Assembly: GCF_001570525.1 (NCBI RefSeq)
Contig: NZ_BBXC01000014.1
Location: 288,303-352,302, forward strand
Direction: 5' to 3'
Source: Herbidospora sakaeratensis
GTDB lineage: Bacteria; Actinomycetota; Actinomycetes; Streptosporangiales; Streptosporangiaceae
Length of the DNA stretch: 64,000 nt
Position numbers and translations under genes: made by a program. The notes beneath the pieces were generated by a model. It had not been told where the DNA came from, searched no databases, and was given only the letters and a program-made list of their open reading frames with translations. Numbering within the stretch: position 1 is the stretch's first letter; every line of letters begins with the position of its first letter. Shown in pieces: positions 41,885 through 50,088 of this stretch.

Positions 41885-43672
41885 GTGATTGTCGTGTCCG
41901 GAGACGGGCTCGTCGGCAGAGACGCCGACGTCGAGGGGATCGAGGAGGCCTTCCGGCACACCCGCCTGGTCACCCTGACCGGGCCTCCCGGTGCCGGAAA
42001 GACCGCGCTGGCGAGGGTCGTCGCGGCCCGCCGCGGCGCGCGGGTGGTCGACGCCGACGCGGGTCCCGCCGCACTGGCGCAGATCGGCGCGTCGGCCGAC
42101 GAGTTCGTGGTCGTCGACGGGTGCGACCGGGCGCTGGAGCTGCTGGTGCCGTACATCGGGGTGATGTTGCAGCGGCGCCCGGAGTTGTCGGTGCTGGCGA
42201 CCTGCCGGCAGTCGCTGGCGCTGCCGGGGGAGCGGGTGGTCGCGCTGCGCGAGCTGGGCCCCGGCCACCGCGCCGAACTGCTCGAACGGCTGGGCGTGAC
42301 CGCGCCCGACGAGCTGCTGCGGCGGGCCGACGGGCTGCCGCTGACGCTGGTGCTGCTGGCGGCGGCGCTGCGGCGCGGCGAGACCGAGGGGCCGCTGCTC
42401 GACCTGCTCTGGGATGCCGGTCACGACGGCCCGCCGCGCCACGCCGCCATGCGGACCGCGATCGGCTGGAGCCACGAGCGCTGCACCCCCGGCGAGCGGC
42501 TCGTCTGGGCCCGCGCCTCGGTGTTCGACGGCGGCTTCGACCTGGAGGCCGCCCAGGCCGTCTGCGGCGACGACGACGTGACCCCCGCCGTGGCCGCGCT
42601 GGTCGACAAGTCGCTCCTGGTGCGGTCGGAGACCACCGAGGGCGTGCGGTTCCACCTGCCCGCGACCGTCCGCGCGTTCGGCGCCGAGTGGCTCGGCCGG
42701 GCAGGTGAGCGCGCGGCCACCGAACACCTCCACTTTCGTCACTTTCGCGCCCTCGCCCGGCGGGCCGAGGCCGAATGGCAGGGCGGCCAGCTGCGCTGGT
42801 ACCGGCGCATGCGCCTGGAACGCGGCAACCTCATCACCGCCCTCGACTCGCGCCTGACCGACCCCGGCGGCGCCGACGACGCCCAGGACCTCGCCGGCAC
42901 CCTGTGGTTCCTGTGGGCCTGCTGCGGCCTGCAACGAGAGGGCGCCGACCAGTTGGCCCGCGTGCGCCGGGCGGGCGGCTCGCCCGGCCCGGAACAGGAC
43001 AAGGCGCTCTGGACCGCCGCCTGGCTGCACGCCGCGCTCGGCGACCCCGACGCCGCCGAAGAGGCCCTCTACGCCTGTACGAACCAGGGCCCGCCCCGCC
43101 TGACCCAGGTCTCGGCGTGGGTGGCCGCCCAGCGCGGCGTGTTCCCCGAGGCGCTGCGGCTGATCAGAGACGCCCGCGAGGGCCACCGCAGAGACGCCGA
43201 CCTGTTCCCCGGCTTCCTGCCGAGCTACACGGTCATCGCCACGACCCTGCTGCGTATGGGCGACCTGCCCGGCGCGGCGCGGGTGCTGCGTGAGGGCCGC
43301 GAGTTGTGCGTGACGACCGGCGAGATCTGGACCCGCTCCCACCTCGACCACCTGCTCGCCCAGGTCGCGCTCCTCCGGGGCGACGTCCACGAGGCCCTGA
43401 GGTCGGCCCGCGAGGCCCTGGCGGTGGCCCGCCAGTTCGGCGACGCCGCCGCGTCGGCGGCCGGGGTGGAACTGGTCGGCGTGCTGACCCGGAACGGCGC
43501 GCTGCTGGCGTCCGCCGACCGGGCCTGGGCCGGAATGGAGGGGCTGCGCTCACCCGTCCTGGCCGAGATCAGAGACCGCGCCCCGGCGGTCGCCGCCGCG
43601 CCCGGTCTCGGGCTCGACGGCGCCGTCGACCTGGCCTTGACCGCAGACGAACCGACGGGATGGGAGGCCTGA
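41885..43672 (+). CDS. STAND (AfsR/NB-ARC-like) NTPase with TPR-like C-terminus, copy 1
   Basis: About 595 residues. A P-loop NTPase region has Walker A GPPGAGKTALAR and Walker B VVVDGCD, followed by the winged-helix stretch AIGWSHERCTPGERLVWARASVFDGGFDLEAAQAVC. The remainder is helical and TPR-like (ALGDPDAAEEALYAC, LRMGDLPGAARVLREGREL). It resembles the ATPase part of AfsR or LuxR-family regulators but has no recognisable DNA-binding output domain at either end. GTG 41885 follows AAGGGGAGG closely. Its stop overlaps the start of a paralogue. The trigger and effector are unknown. Confidence 0.8.
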   Translation: MIVVSGDGLVGRDADVEGIEEAFRHTRLVTLTGPPGAGKTALARVVAARRGARVVDADAGPAALAQIGASADEFVVVDGCDRALELLVPYIGVMLQRRPELSVLATCRQSLALPGERVVALRELGPGHRAELLERLGVTAPDELLRRADGLPLTLVLLAAALRRGETEGPLLDLLWDAGHDGPPRHAAMRTAIGWSHERCTPGERLVWARASVFDGGFDLEAAQAVCGDDDVTPAVAALVDKSLLVRSETTEGVRFHLPATVRAFGAEWLGRAGERAATEHLHFRHFRALARRAEAEWQGGQLRWYRRMRLERGNLITALDSRLTDPGGADDAQDLAGTLWFLWACCGLQREGADQLARVRRAGGSPGPEQDKALWTAAWLHAALGDPDAAEEALYACTNQGPPRLTQVSAWVAAQRGVFPEALRLIRDAREGHRRDADLFPGFLPSYTVIATTLLRMGDLPGAARVLREGRELCVTTGEIWTRSHLDHLLAQVALLRGDVHEALRSAREALAVARQFGDAAASAAGVELVGVLTRNGALLASADRAWAGMEGLRSPVLAEIRDRAPAVAAAPGLGLDGAVDLALTADEPTGWEA

Positions 43673-45705
43673 TGACCGTCAGCCTGCCTGCTGAGACCAG
43701 CAGCTTCATCGGGCGCAAGGACGAGCTCGACCGGCTGGCCGGGCTGATGACCGAGTCGCGCCTGGTGACGGTCACCGGGCCGCCCGGGGTCGGCAAGACC
43801 CGCATCGCGCTGCGGGCCGCCGCCGACTGCGCCGAGGGGTATCCCGACGGGGCCTGGTTCGCCGAACTGTCCCCCGAGCAGGACGCCAACCTGCTGGCCA
43901 GCGTCGTGGCCCGGTCGCTGGGCCTGCGCGAGCAGTCGACCCGGCCCTACGAGCAGGTGCTGGCCGAATACCTGGCCGGCAAGCGGCTGCTGCTGGTGCT
44001 GGACACCTGCGAACACCTCGTCGGCGCCTGCGCCTCCCTCGTCGACGGCCTGCTCGACGTGGCGCCGGGCCTGCAGGTGCTGGCGACCAGCAGGGTCCCT
44101 CTCGACGTGCCGTCGGAGAAGATCCTGGAGGTCGCCCCCTTCGCCCGGCCCGAGCCCGAGTCCGACGACCTGCTCGGCTACGACGCGGTCCGCCTGTTCG
44201 TCGAGCGGGCGCGAGACCGGGTGCCCGGCTGGCAGGCCGGCGACAGCGCGCTCATGGCGGTCGGACGGTTGTGCCGCCGCCTCGACGGCATCCCCCTCGG
44301 CATCGAGCTGGCCGCGGGCCACCTGCACGCCCTGTCGGCCGAGGAACTGGCCGACCGGCTCACCGACCCCTTCGACCTGCTGACGGCCGGATACCGGGGC
44401 GGCCCGGCCCGGCACCGCAGCTTCCGCACCGCCGTCGGGTGGAGCCACGAGTTGTGCACCCCGCAGGAGCGGTTGTTGTGGGCCCGCCTGTCGGTGTTCG
44501 CCGGCTCGTTCGACGAGACGACCGCCCAGGCCGTCTGCGCCGACGACCGGCTGCCCGACGTGGGGCGGGTGCTGGCCGAACTGGTCCGCAAGTCGATCGT
44601 GGTCCGCACGGGCGACCGGCACCGGCTGCTCGACGGCATCCGCGAATACGGCCGCGAGTGGCTGCGCGAACTCGGCGAGGAACGGGTGATGCGCAGCGCC
44701 CACCTGGCCCACTACCGCATGATGGCCGCCCGCCTCGACCGCGAGTGGTACGGCCCCGACCAGCTCGGATGGGCCGACTGGGCGGAATCCGACCAGGCCG
44801 AGATCCGGCTCGCGCTCGACTACGGCATCAGCCACGGCGGCACCGCCTGCCTCGACCTGGTCTCGTCGTGCTGGATCATCTGGGGCGCGCTCGGCCAGAT
44901 GCGCGAGGGCCGCTACTTCGTCGAACGCGCCCTCGCCGTCGGCCCCCGCGAGGGCTCCTCCTACGCGCGGGCGTTGTGGGTCCTCGGCTGGATCACCCTG
45001 TTCCAGGGCGACATGGGCCTGGCCGAACGCAGCTCCCAGCAGTCCCTCGCCGAGGCCCGCCGCATCGGCGACGTCGAGGCGATGGGCCACGCGCTGGTCC
45101 GGCTCGGGGGAGTGCGCCTGTTCAGCGGCGCCCCGCAGAAGGTCGAGGAGGTCATGCACGAGGCCCGCACCCACCTGGCCGCCGCCGGTGCGGCCGACAC
45201 GATCGACGACCTGGTGATGGACGGCGGCCAGGCGATGGCCTACATCTTCCTGGGCGACCTCACCCGCGCCTGGAGCCTGCTGCAGGACATGCACGCCAAG
45301 TCGCGGCGGCGGGGCGAGATCTGGATGCGCGCCTTCGGCGACCTGTTCCGATCGCAGCTGATGCTGGCCCGCGAGGAGGTCCACGACGCCGACGCCGCCG
45401 GCCGCGCGTCCCTGGCGGTCAAGTGGCGGCTGAACGACGTCCTGGGCGTCGCGATGGGCGCCGACCACCTGGCGACGGTCACGATGGCCATGGGCGACGC
45501 CCGCTCGGCCGCCTGGATGCACGGCGCGGCGGAGCGGCTGTGGCTGACGTTCGGCCTGACCGCGATGGGCTCGGACGAACTCGCCGCCCCCCGCGTCGCG
45601 ACGGCCGAACGGGCCCGGCGGGTGCTGGGCGACGCGGGATACGAGCGGGCGTTCGAGGAGGGCTTCGCGGCGTCGATGGACGAGGTCCGCGAACGCCTGT
45701 CCTAG
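43672..45705 (+). CDS. STAND (AfsR/NB-ARC-like) NTPase with TPR-like C-terminus, copy 2
   Basis: A 677-residue paralogue of the preceding gene: SSFIGRKDELDRLAGLM, Walker A GPPGVGKTRIALR, Walker B LLLVLDTCEHL, the sensor ATSRVPL and LCRRLDGIPLGIELAA typical of this NTPase class, then AVGWSHELCTPQERLLWARLSVFAGSFDETTAQAVC aligning closely with copy 1. The C-terminal half is TPR-like and ends without a LuxR or OmpR helix-turn-helix. ATG 43672 overlaps the upstream TGA. The pair probably assembles together, but no partner is certain. Confidence 0.82.
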   Translation: MTVSLPAETSSFIGRKDELDRLAGLMTESRLVTVTGPPGVGKTRIALRAAADCAEGYPDGAWFAELSPEQDANLLASVVARSLGLREQSTRPYEQVLAEYLAGKRLLLVLDTCEHLVGACASLVDGLLDVAPGLQVLATSRVPLDVPSEKILEVAPFARPEPESDDLLGYDAVRLFVERARDRVPGWQAGDSALMAVGRLCRRLDGIPLGIELAAGHLHALSAEELADRLTDPFDLLTAGYRGGPARHRSFRTAVGWSHELCTPQERLLWARLSVFAGSFDETTAQAVCADDRLPDVGRVLAELVRKSIVVRTGDRHRLLDGIREYGREWLRELGEERVMRSAHLAHYRMMAARLDREWYGPDQLGWADWAESDQAEIRLALDYGISHGGTACLDLVSSCWIIWGALGQMREGRYFVERALAVGPREGSSYARALWVLGWITLFQGDMGLAERSSQQSLAEARRIGDVEAMGHALVRLGGVRLFSGAPQKVEEVMHEARTHLAAAGAADTIDDLVMDGGQAMAYIFLGDLTRAWSLLQDMHAKSRRRGEIWMRAFGDLFRSQLMLAREEVHDADAAGRASLAVKWRLNDVLGVAMGADHLATVTMAMGDARSAAWMHGAAERLWLTFGLTAMGSDELAAPRVATAERARRVLGDAGYERAFEEGFAASMDEVRERLS

Positions 45706-46172
45706 GGCCTGACCGTCCACGAGGAAACCTGACTTCGTCGCTGACCCTAGAATGCACTGAAGTCAGATGTGGCCGAAATCGCAAGCTCGGTCAGGGAAAA
45801 ACGCGGACGCAGCTGGTTTCGATCCTCATCGACAGGACTGAAGTTGCCTCCACTCAGGCATGCCCGGTTGCCGGATACTTCCTGTTGAACCCCAGTGTGC
45901 CGACCGCCTCGCTCACGCCGTCGTCGGTTTGGGAGCGACTGAATGAGGCGTTTCGGCATCGAAGCCATGGAATAAGGTCGCTATTTTTGGTCACGCTGTC
46001 GTGACCGCTTCGAATGGGATCCCGGTGCGGATTGCTACCCTGTAATGATTGCGGGGAGATCAAGCGTGTCTCCGGCTCTACCGCACAATGCCGGGAAGGC
46101 GGCTGAAACGACGTCGGCGCGGGTATGCTGACGCCAGGCCGCCTGCCAGACCGTCCTGGCCTGAGGAGTTTC
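45706..46172. other. 467-bp low-GC gap at the edge of the SEFIR locus
   Basis: No convincing gene. Base composition falls compared with the flanks, and an isolated 7-bp hairpin GGTCACG/CGTGACC lies at 45989-46006. Short reading frames here have no ribosome sites or familiar motifs. It may hold the promoter of the following two-gene unit and remnants of an insertion junction. Confidence 0.4.
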
Positions 46173-47333
46173 ATGGCAAGCCCGTTGAAGGTTTTCGTGT
46201 CTTATAAATGGGACACGGAGGAAAGCGATTCCTGGGTCAAGAGTTTTGCCGAGACCCTGCGGATGGCGGGAATCGACGCGCAACTCGACCGATGGGAGGT
46301 CCGGGGTGGCGATTCCGTCGTCGACTACATGGCGTCGCGGATCCGAGAGGCGGACATCGTCCTTTTCATCATCACCGACCGGTCGGTGAAGGCGGTCGAG
46401 TCGGCTGAGCCCGGCGGCCACGTCAAGTTCGAGATGCAAATGGCCACGGCCCGGCGGCTCGCCGGTGAGAATATGCGGCTCATCGGCATCTACCGCGAAG
46501 GCAGCGCCCCGCCCATCCATCTCCGCGACCACCTCTACGTCGACTTCCGGGACGACTCGCAGTTCCACGGCGCGATGACCGAACTGCTCGACGACCTGCT
46601 GGGCCGCATCGTCCCGCCACCGGTCACACAGCCGATCGACATCGAATGGGTCAGGGTGGAGAGCGGCAGCTTCGTCATGGGCACCCCGGCGGCTCCGGAC
46701 GCCGACCTGAGCGAATCGATGGAGAGCCCGTCTCGGCTGGTGACCATCTCGCGTCCTTTTCTCCTGTCGAAATATCCGATCACCCAGGGCCAGTATGAGG
46801 AGCTGCTCGGCGTCGCCGCGAACATCTCCTATTTCCGGAACAACCCCAATCGGCCCGTGGAGAACGTCGACTACGAAGACACGCAGCGATACATCCGAGC
46901 GTTGAACGGCAATCATCGGAGCATGACCCATCGGCTGCCCACCTCGGCCGAGTGGGAATTCGCCTGCCGCGCGGGCACGACAAGCGGTTACCACTTCGGC
47001 GACGACGAGACGCTGCTTCCGCGGTTCGCCTGGTATGAGGACAACTCGAGGGGGCAGACGCATCCCGTCGGTTTGCGCGAAGCCAACCCTCTGGGGCTGC
47101 ACGACATGATGGGCAACGTCTGGGAATGGGTCTCTGACTGGTTCGAACCCTATGCCGGCCAGGCCGACGATCTGATCGATCCGCAGGGTCCGAAAACCGG
47201 CAGATGGAAAGTCATGCGCGGCGGCGGCTGGAACAACGACACGGAGTGCTGCCGCTCCGCCTACCGAACCGCGAATGACCCCGGCGGACGATACCGGGGA
47301 ATCGGCTTCCGAGTGGTCCGGGAGATCCCATGA
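46173..47333 (+). CDS. SEFIR/TIR domain fused to FGE-sulfatase-like (SUMF1) domain
   Basis: A 386-residue fusion. Residues 1-145 are a SEFIR/TIR-type domain: KVFVSYKWDTEESDSWVKSF, AGIDAQLDRWEVRGGDS, ADIVLFIITDRSV, and HVKFEMQMAT where the Glu could match the NADase position of TIR enzymes. Residues about 155-386 are an FGE-like domain (VESGSFVMGTP, YPITQGQYEELLG, RLPTSAEWEFACRAG, MMGNVWEWVSDW, VMRGGGWN, GFRVVRE). Of the two copper-binding cysteines of true formylglycine-generating enzyme, the first position is Asn and only the second (in ECCRSAYR) remains, so sulfatase activation is unlikely. ATG 46173 has GAGGAG upstream. It overlaps the ATP-grasp gene. Confidence 0.85.
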   Translation: MASPLKVFVSYKWDTEESDSWVKSFAETLRMAGIDAQLDRWEVRGGDSVVDYMASRIREADIVLFIITDRSVKAVESAEPGGHVKFEMQMATARRLAGENMRLIGIYREGSAPPIHLRDHLYVDFRDDSQFHGAMTELLDDLLGRIVPPPVTQPIDIEWVRVESGSFVMGTPAAPDADLSESMESPSRLVTISRPFLLSKYPITQGQYEELLGVAANISYFRNNPNRPVENVDYEDTQRYIRALNGNHRSMTHRLPTSAEWEFACRAGTTSGYHFGDDETLLPRFAWYEDNSRGQTHPVGLREANPLGLHDMMGNVWEWVSDWFEPYAGQADDLIDPQGPKTGRWKVMRGGGWNNDTECCRSAYRTANDPGGRYRGIGFRVVREIP

Positions 47334-48307
47334 CCGAAGTCCGGCTGCTGTTCATCGCCGATGACAACACGGAGACACGGCGAATCAAGAAGCATCTTCC
47401 GGTCGGCTCGTATCTCCATGTCTCGCCCCTGTGGCTGGAACAGGGGAACTCGTTCTGCTGGCGGGAGACGGGGACGGAATCCGTTCTCGAGTTCAACGAA
47501 CTCCGCATCGACGCCGATGTCATTCGAAGTGTCTATTACAGCCCCGGTGCTCGCCTGAACCGGTCGGGCCTACTCGAGCAGGGTCCCCTCAAGGTCTCCG
47601 GTTTACTCGACGAGACCTACGCCGAATTCGGCCTCGAAGAGACGGCCGGCGCCGTTGTCGGCGGGCTGCTGACCCTGCCGGTGCGTTGGATGAACCATCC
47701 GTTGCACGGAAGGAACGCAGAATACAAACTGCCACAACTGGCCCTGGCGCGGGCGTCGGGGCTCCGGGTCCCGCGTACCTGTGTCTCCAGTGACCCTGAG
47801 CGGTTACGTGCCTTCTGGGTGGAGAACGACGGACGGGTGATCACGAAGAACGTGAGCTCCTACTCAGGGTGGAAGATAGCGGAGAGAATTCCGGCCATCA
47901 CCAGACAGGTGCATCTCCACGACCTTGATGGGCTGGCGCTGGCCCCCCGCATCCCCACGCTCTTCCAGGAGATGATCCCGGCCAGGGTGGACCTGCGTGT
48001 GACCCTGGTGGGCGACGAGGTCTACGCCGCCGCCATTCACAGCCAGCAGGGCACCAGCACCCTCGACTGGCGTTTCGACTACACCGTGCCGATGACAAGA
48101 TTCACGCTCGACGAGAGCGTCGAGCGTGCGCTGCGATCGATGATGCGCGAACTCGGCCTCACCTACGGAGCGGCCGACTTCAGGGTCACCCCCGAAGGGG
48201 AATACGTCTTTTTGGAGATCAATTCCGCCGGTATATTCGAGTTCGTTGAGGAGCTCGCCGGGCACCCGATCTCATCGGCCATCGCCGACTGGCTGCTGCG
48301 AACATAG
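47330..48307 (+). CDS. ATP-grasp ligase, MvdD/graspetide-synthetase-like
   Basis: A 325-residue ATP-grasp enzyme. Its order of motifs parallels microviridin ligases MvdC/MvdD: IRSVYYSPG in the N-terminal domain; NHPLHGRNAEYKLPQLALA then GLRVPRTCVSSDPERLRAF; ITKNVSS; LFQEMIPARVDLRVTLVGDEVY; IHSQQG...DWR; and GLTYGAADFRVTPEGEYVFLEINSAGIF. Such enzymes join side-chain carboxylates to Ser/Thr/Lys in ribosomal peptides. ATG 47330 overlaps the upstream stop (ATGA), so it is cotranslated with the SEFIR-FGE protein. A convergent 73-residue peptide gene lies 45 bp beyond its stop and is the most plausible substrate. Confidence 0.85.
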   Translation: MTEVRLLFIADDNTETRRIKKHLPVGSYLHVSPLWLEQGNSFCWRETGTESVLEFNELRIDADVIRSVYYSPGARLNRSGLLEQGPLKVSGLLDETYAEFGLEETAGAVVGGLLTLPVRWMNHPLHGRNAEYKLPQLALARASGLRVPRTCVSSDPERLRAFWVENDGRVITKNVSSYSGWKIAERIPAITRQVHLHDLDGLALAPRIPTLFQEMIPARVDLRVTLVGDEVYAAAIHSQQGTSTLDWRFDYTVPMTRFTLDESVERALRSMMRELGLTYGAADFRVTPEGEYVFLEINSAGIFEFVEELAGHPISSAIADWLLRT

Positions 48308-48342
48308 AGATGCCCGCACCGGTCTCCCGGTGCGGGCATCTC
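48307..48342. terminator. Perfect 16-bp bidirectional hairpin
   Basis: Arms 48307-48322 and 48327-48342 pair without mismatch around a four-base loop. It begins on the last base of the ATP-grasp stop codon and ends nine bases from the stop of the minus-strand peptide gene, so it insulates both convergent genes. Confidence 0.85.
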
Positions 48343-48351
48343 GGCACGATC

Positions 48352-48573
48352 TCAGATCCCGAGCAGATCCACCTTCGTGCCGCTGAAGAGGAGTTCCTCC
48401 CACTTCATCGTGCCCGACTTGCCGTGCTCCTGTATTTCGCACATCTCCTGGTAGGAGATTTCGCCCGCCTCGCCCGACGGATGCATGCGCTTGGGCAGCC
48501 GGAATTTCACCGGCCCCATGGCCTGAAGGTTAAGGACGAACGGAATGCCCGCCCCCAGGATGCGTTCGTTCAT
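48352..48573 (-). CDS. 73-residue peptide, candidate graspetide precursor
   Basis: A small gene with a good ribosome site (AAGGA six bases before the ATG) and a terminator right after its stop. The N-terminal part contains PFVLNL (residues 11-16), loosely like the PF-containing leader helix of microviridin precursors. The C-terminus has two related modules: S53-G-T-x-K with E59/E60 then LL, and S64-G-T-K with D69 then LL. These offer Ser/Thr/Lys acceptors and acidic donors in the spacing an ATP-grasp macrocyclase needs. I do not recognise the protein itself; precursor status is inferred from this pattern and from position opposite the ATP-grasp gene. Confidence 0.65.
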   Translation of the reverse strand: MNERILGAGIPFVLNLQAMGPVKFRLPKRMHPSGEAGEISYQEMCEIQEHGKSGTMKWEELLFSGTKVDLLGI

Positions 48574-48663
48574 TTCCCATCCTTATTTCGCTGGATGCTT
48601 TCCCCTGAATTATCGTCTTTTCAGTGCCTGTGCCGCATGACCTCGAGGTGACAACATCCATAC

Positions 48664-48698
48664 CTGACTATAGATCATTTGTGTAGCTGACTATAGAT
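48664..48698. promoter_or_regulatory. Direct repeat CTGACTATAGAT, possible operator
   Basis: The 12-mer occurs at 48664-48675 and 48687-48698, a 23-bp period, in the AT-rich 364-bp gap between the peptide gene and the XRE regulator. On the minus strand each copy contains TATAGT, a good -10 hexamer for the peptide gene. The remainder of the gap (48574-48663, 48699-48937) shows no gene. Confidence 0.5.
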
Positions 48699-48937
48699 TT
48701 TTCCGTTGTCGAGTCTCGAGTACGTGTCTTCGGGCGACGGTTTACCGAGGCCGCGGCTGAGACTGATGCGGCCACCGGAGAAGTCGCCCTCCCGTCCGAC
48801 GCCCGCTTCGCCGAGATTCGTCTGGCCGCTCCTGGGCGCGTCTGCCACGATTGAGGTCAGTCTGCGGGAGCGGCCCAGGACTCACCGGGGTTGCCCGGTT
48901 GACTCCGGCGAACGGGCAACCCTTCCTAGGGGGCGCG

Positions 48938-50068
48938 ATGACCTTCGGCGAGACGCTGCGCGACCACCGCACCCGCGCCGGGAAGTCGCTGAACGCCCTG
49001 GCCAGGGAGTCGAGCTGTTCCAAGTCCTATCTGAGCCGCCTCGAGTCGGGTGAGCGCCGCCCCAGCCCGGAAGTCGCCGCCCATCTCGACACCGTGCTCG
49101 ACGCCGAGGGCGTGTTGCAGGCCGCGGCCAGAGACGATCGCGAACGGCCGCACCGGAGGTTCCTGCCCGGAGCGGATGAGGCGGCCTACGGCGACGCCCT
49201 GCTGGCACTGTGGGAACTCGGGCGCCGTCACCCGGCCCGGCTCGTGCTCACCATGGTGCGGGCCACGGTCGCCGACCTCGACGGCGTCCGCGCCGCGGAC
49301 ATGGCCGGAGTGACCGCCCACCTGACCGAGTACGCGAGCTGGATGGCCCAGGAGTCGGGTGACACCGCCGATGCGTTCGCCCTGCTCACCGCGACCGCCG
49401 AGCTGGCCCGCCGGAGCAGCGCCCGCGACCTGGAGGCGTATGCCCGGGTGCGCCGTGCCGAACTCCTTATGGACGACGACCCAGGTCAGGCCGCCGAACT
49501 GGCCGCCGGCGTCAGGGGGCGCCGGGGGGTGTCGCCGCGTGTTCAGGGGCTGGCCGCGCTGACCGAGGCCAAGGCACTCGCCCTTACCGGGCCCTCCCGC
49601 GCCGTCGAGGCCGCGCTGGACGCGGGAGCCGCGCTGCTGACCCGGCCGGATGAACATGGTCCCTACCCGGTGGGACCGTCCACGGTCCGCGACGAAGCCG
49701 TGGCGGCCGCCGGCTGGAGCCTCTTCGACCTCGGCCGCACCGCCGACGCGGTCCCGCGGCTCATCGCCGCGATCGACAGCTCCCCGCCCGACGGGCACCG
49801 TGCCCGTAGCCTCCTCGGTGCCCGCCTGGCCCGCGCCCACCTCGATCTCGGCGACCTGGAGCAAGCCGCGGCGGTGGTGCGCACCGCGCTCGACATGGCT
49901 CGCCGGACCGGCTCGGCATCCGCTCGCGCCGAACTGCGCCTCTTCGCCCGAGACCTGCGGCACTGGGCCGGCGACCCGCTCGTGCAGACCCTCCGCGCGG
50001 AGATCGCCGCCGGCCTCACCGGCTCCGGCGTCCTGCCGCGCTCGCCGTCACCACGCCCCCGGCGCTGA
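48938..50068 (+). CDS. XRE-family regulator with TPR-like C-terminus
   Basis: A 376-residue protein. The N-terminal helix-turn-helix of the XRE type (residues about 3-60: FGETLRDHRTRAGKSLNALARESSCSKSYLSRLESGERRPS) precedes a helical region of TPR-like repeats (DTADAFALLTATAELARR, LGDLEQAAAVVRTALDMARR). This architecture is abundant in actinomycetes and often controls neighbouring or developmental genes. ATG 48938 follows TAGGGGG. Divergence from the peptide gene across a gap with direct repeats makes it a candidate regulator of that gene. Confidence 0.85.
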   Translation: MTFGETLRDHRTRAGKSLNALARESSCSKSYLSRLESGERRPSPEVAAHLDTVLDAEGVLQAAARDDRERPHRRFLPGADEAAYGDALLALWELGRRHPARLVLTMVRATVADLDGVRAADMAGVTAHLTEYASWMAQESGDTADAFALLTATAELARRSSARDLEAYARVRRAELLMDDDPGQAAELAAGVRGRRGVSPRVQGLAALTEAKALALTGPSRAVEAALDAGAALLTRPDEHGPYPVGPSTVRDEAVAAAGWSLFDLGRTADAVPRLIAAIDSSPPDGHRARSLLGARLARAHLDLGDLEQAAAVVRTALDMARRTGSASARAELRLFARDLRHWAGDPLVQTLRAEIAAGLTGSGVLPRSPSPRPRR

Positions 50069-50088
50069 CGCACGGATCGGCGCCGAGT

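Noticed and set aside
45747..46174. Small minus-strand frames in the gap before the SEFIR gene
   Set aside because: No ribosome sites, no recognisable motifs and the sequence overlaps the likely promoter region.
48310..48651. Plus-strand 113-residue frame across the peptide gene
   Set aside because: Starts inside the terminator hairpin and lacks a ribosome site, whereas the minus-strand peptide gene has both signals.
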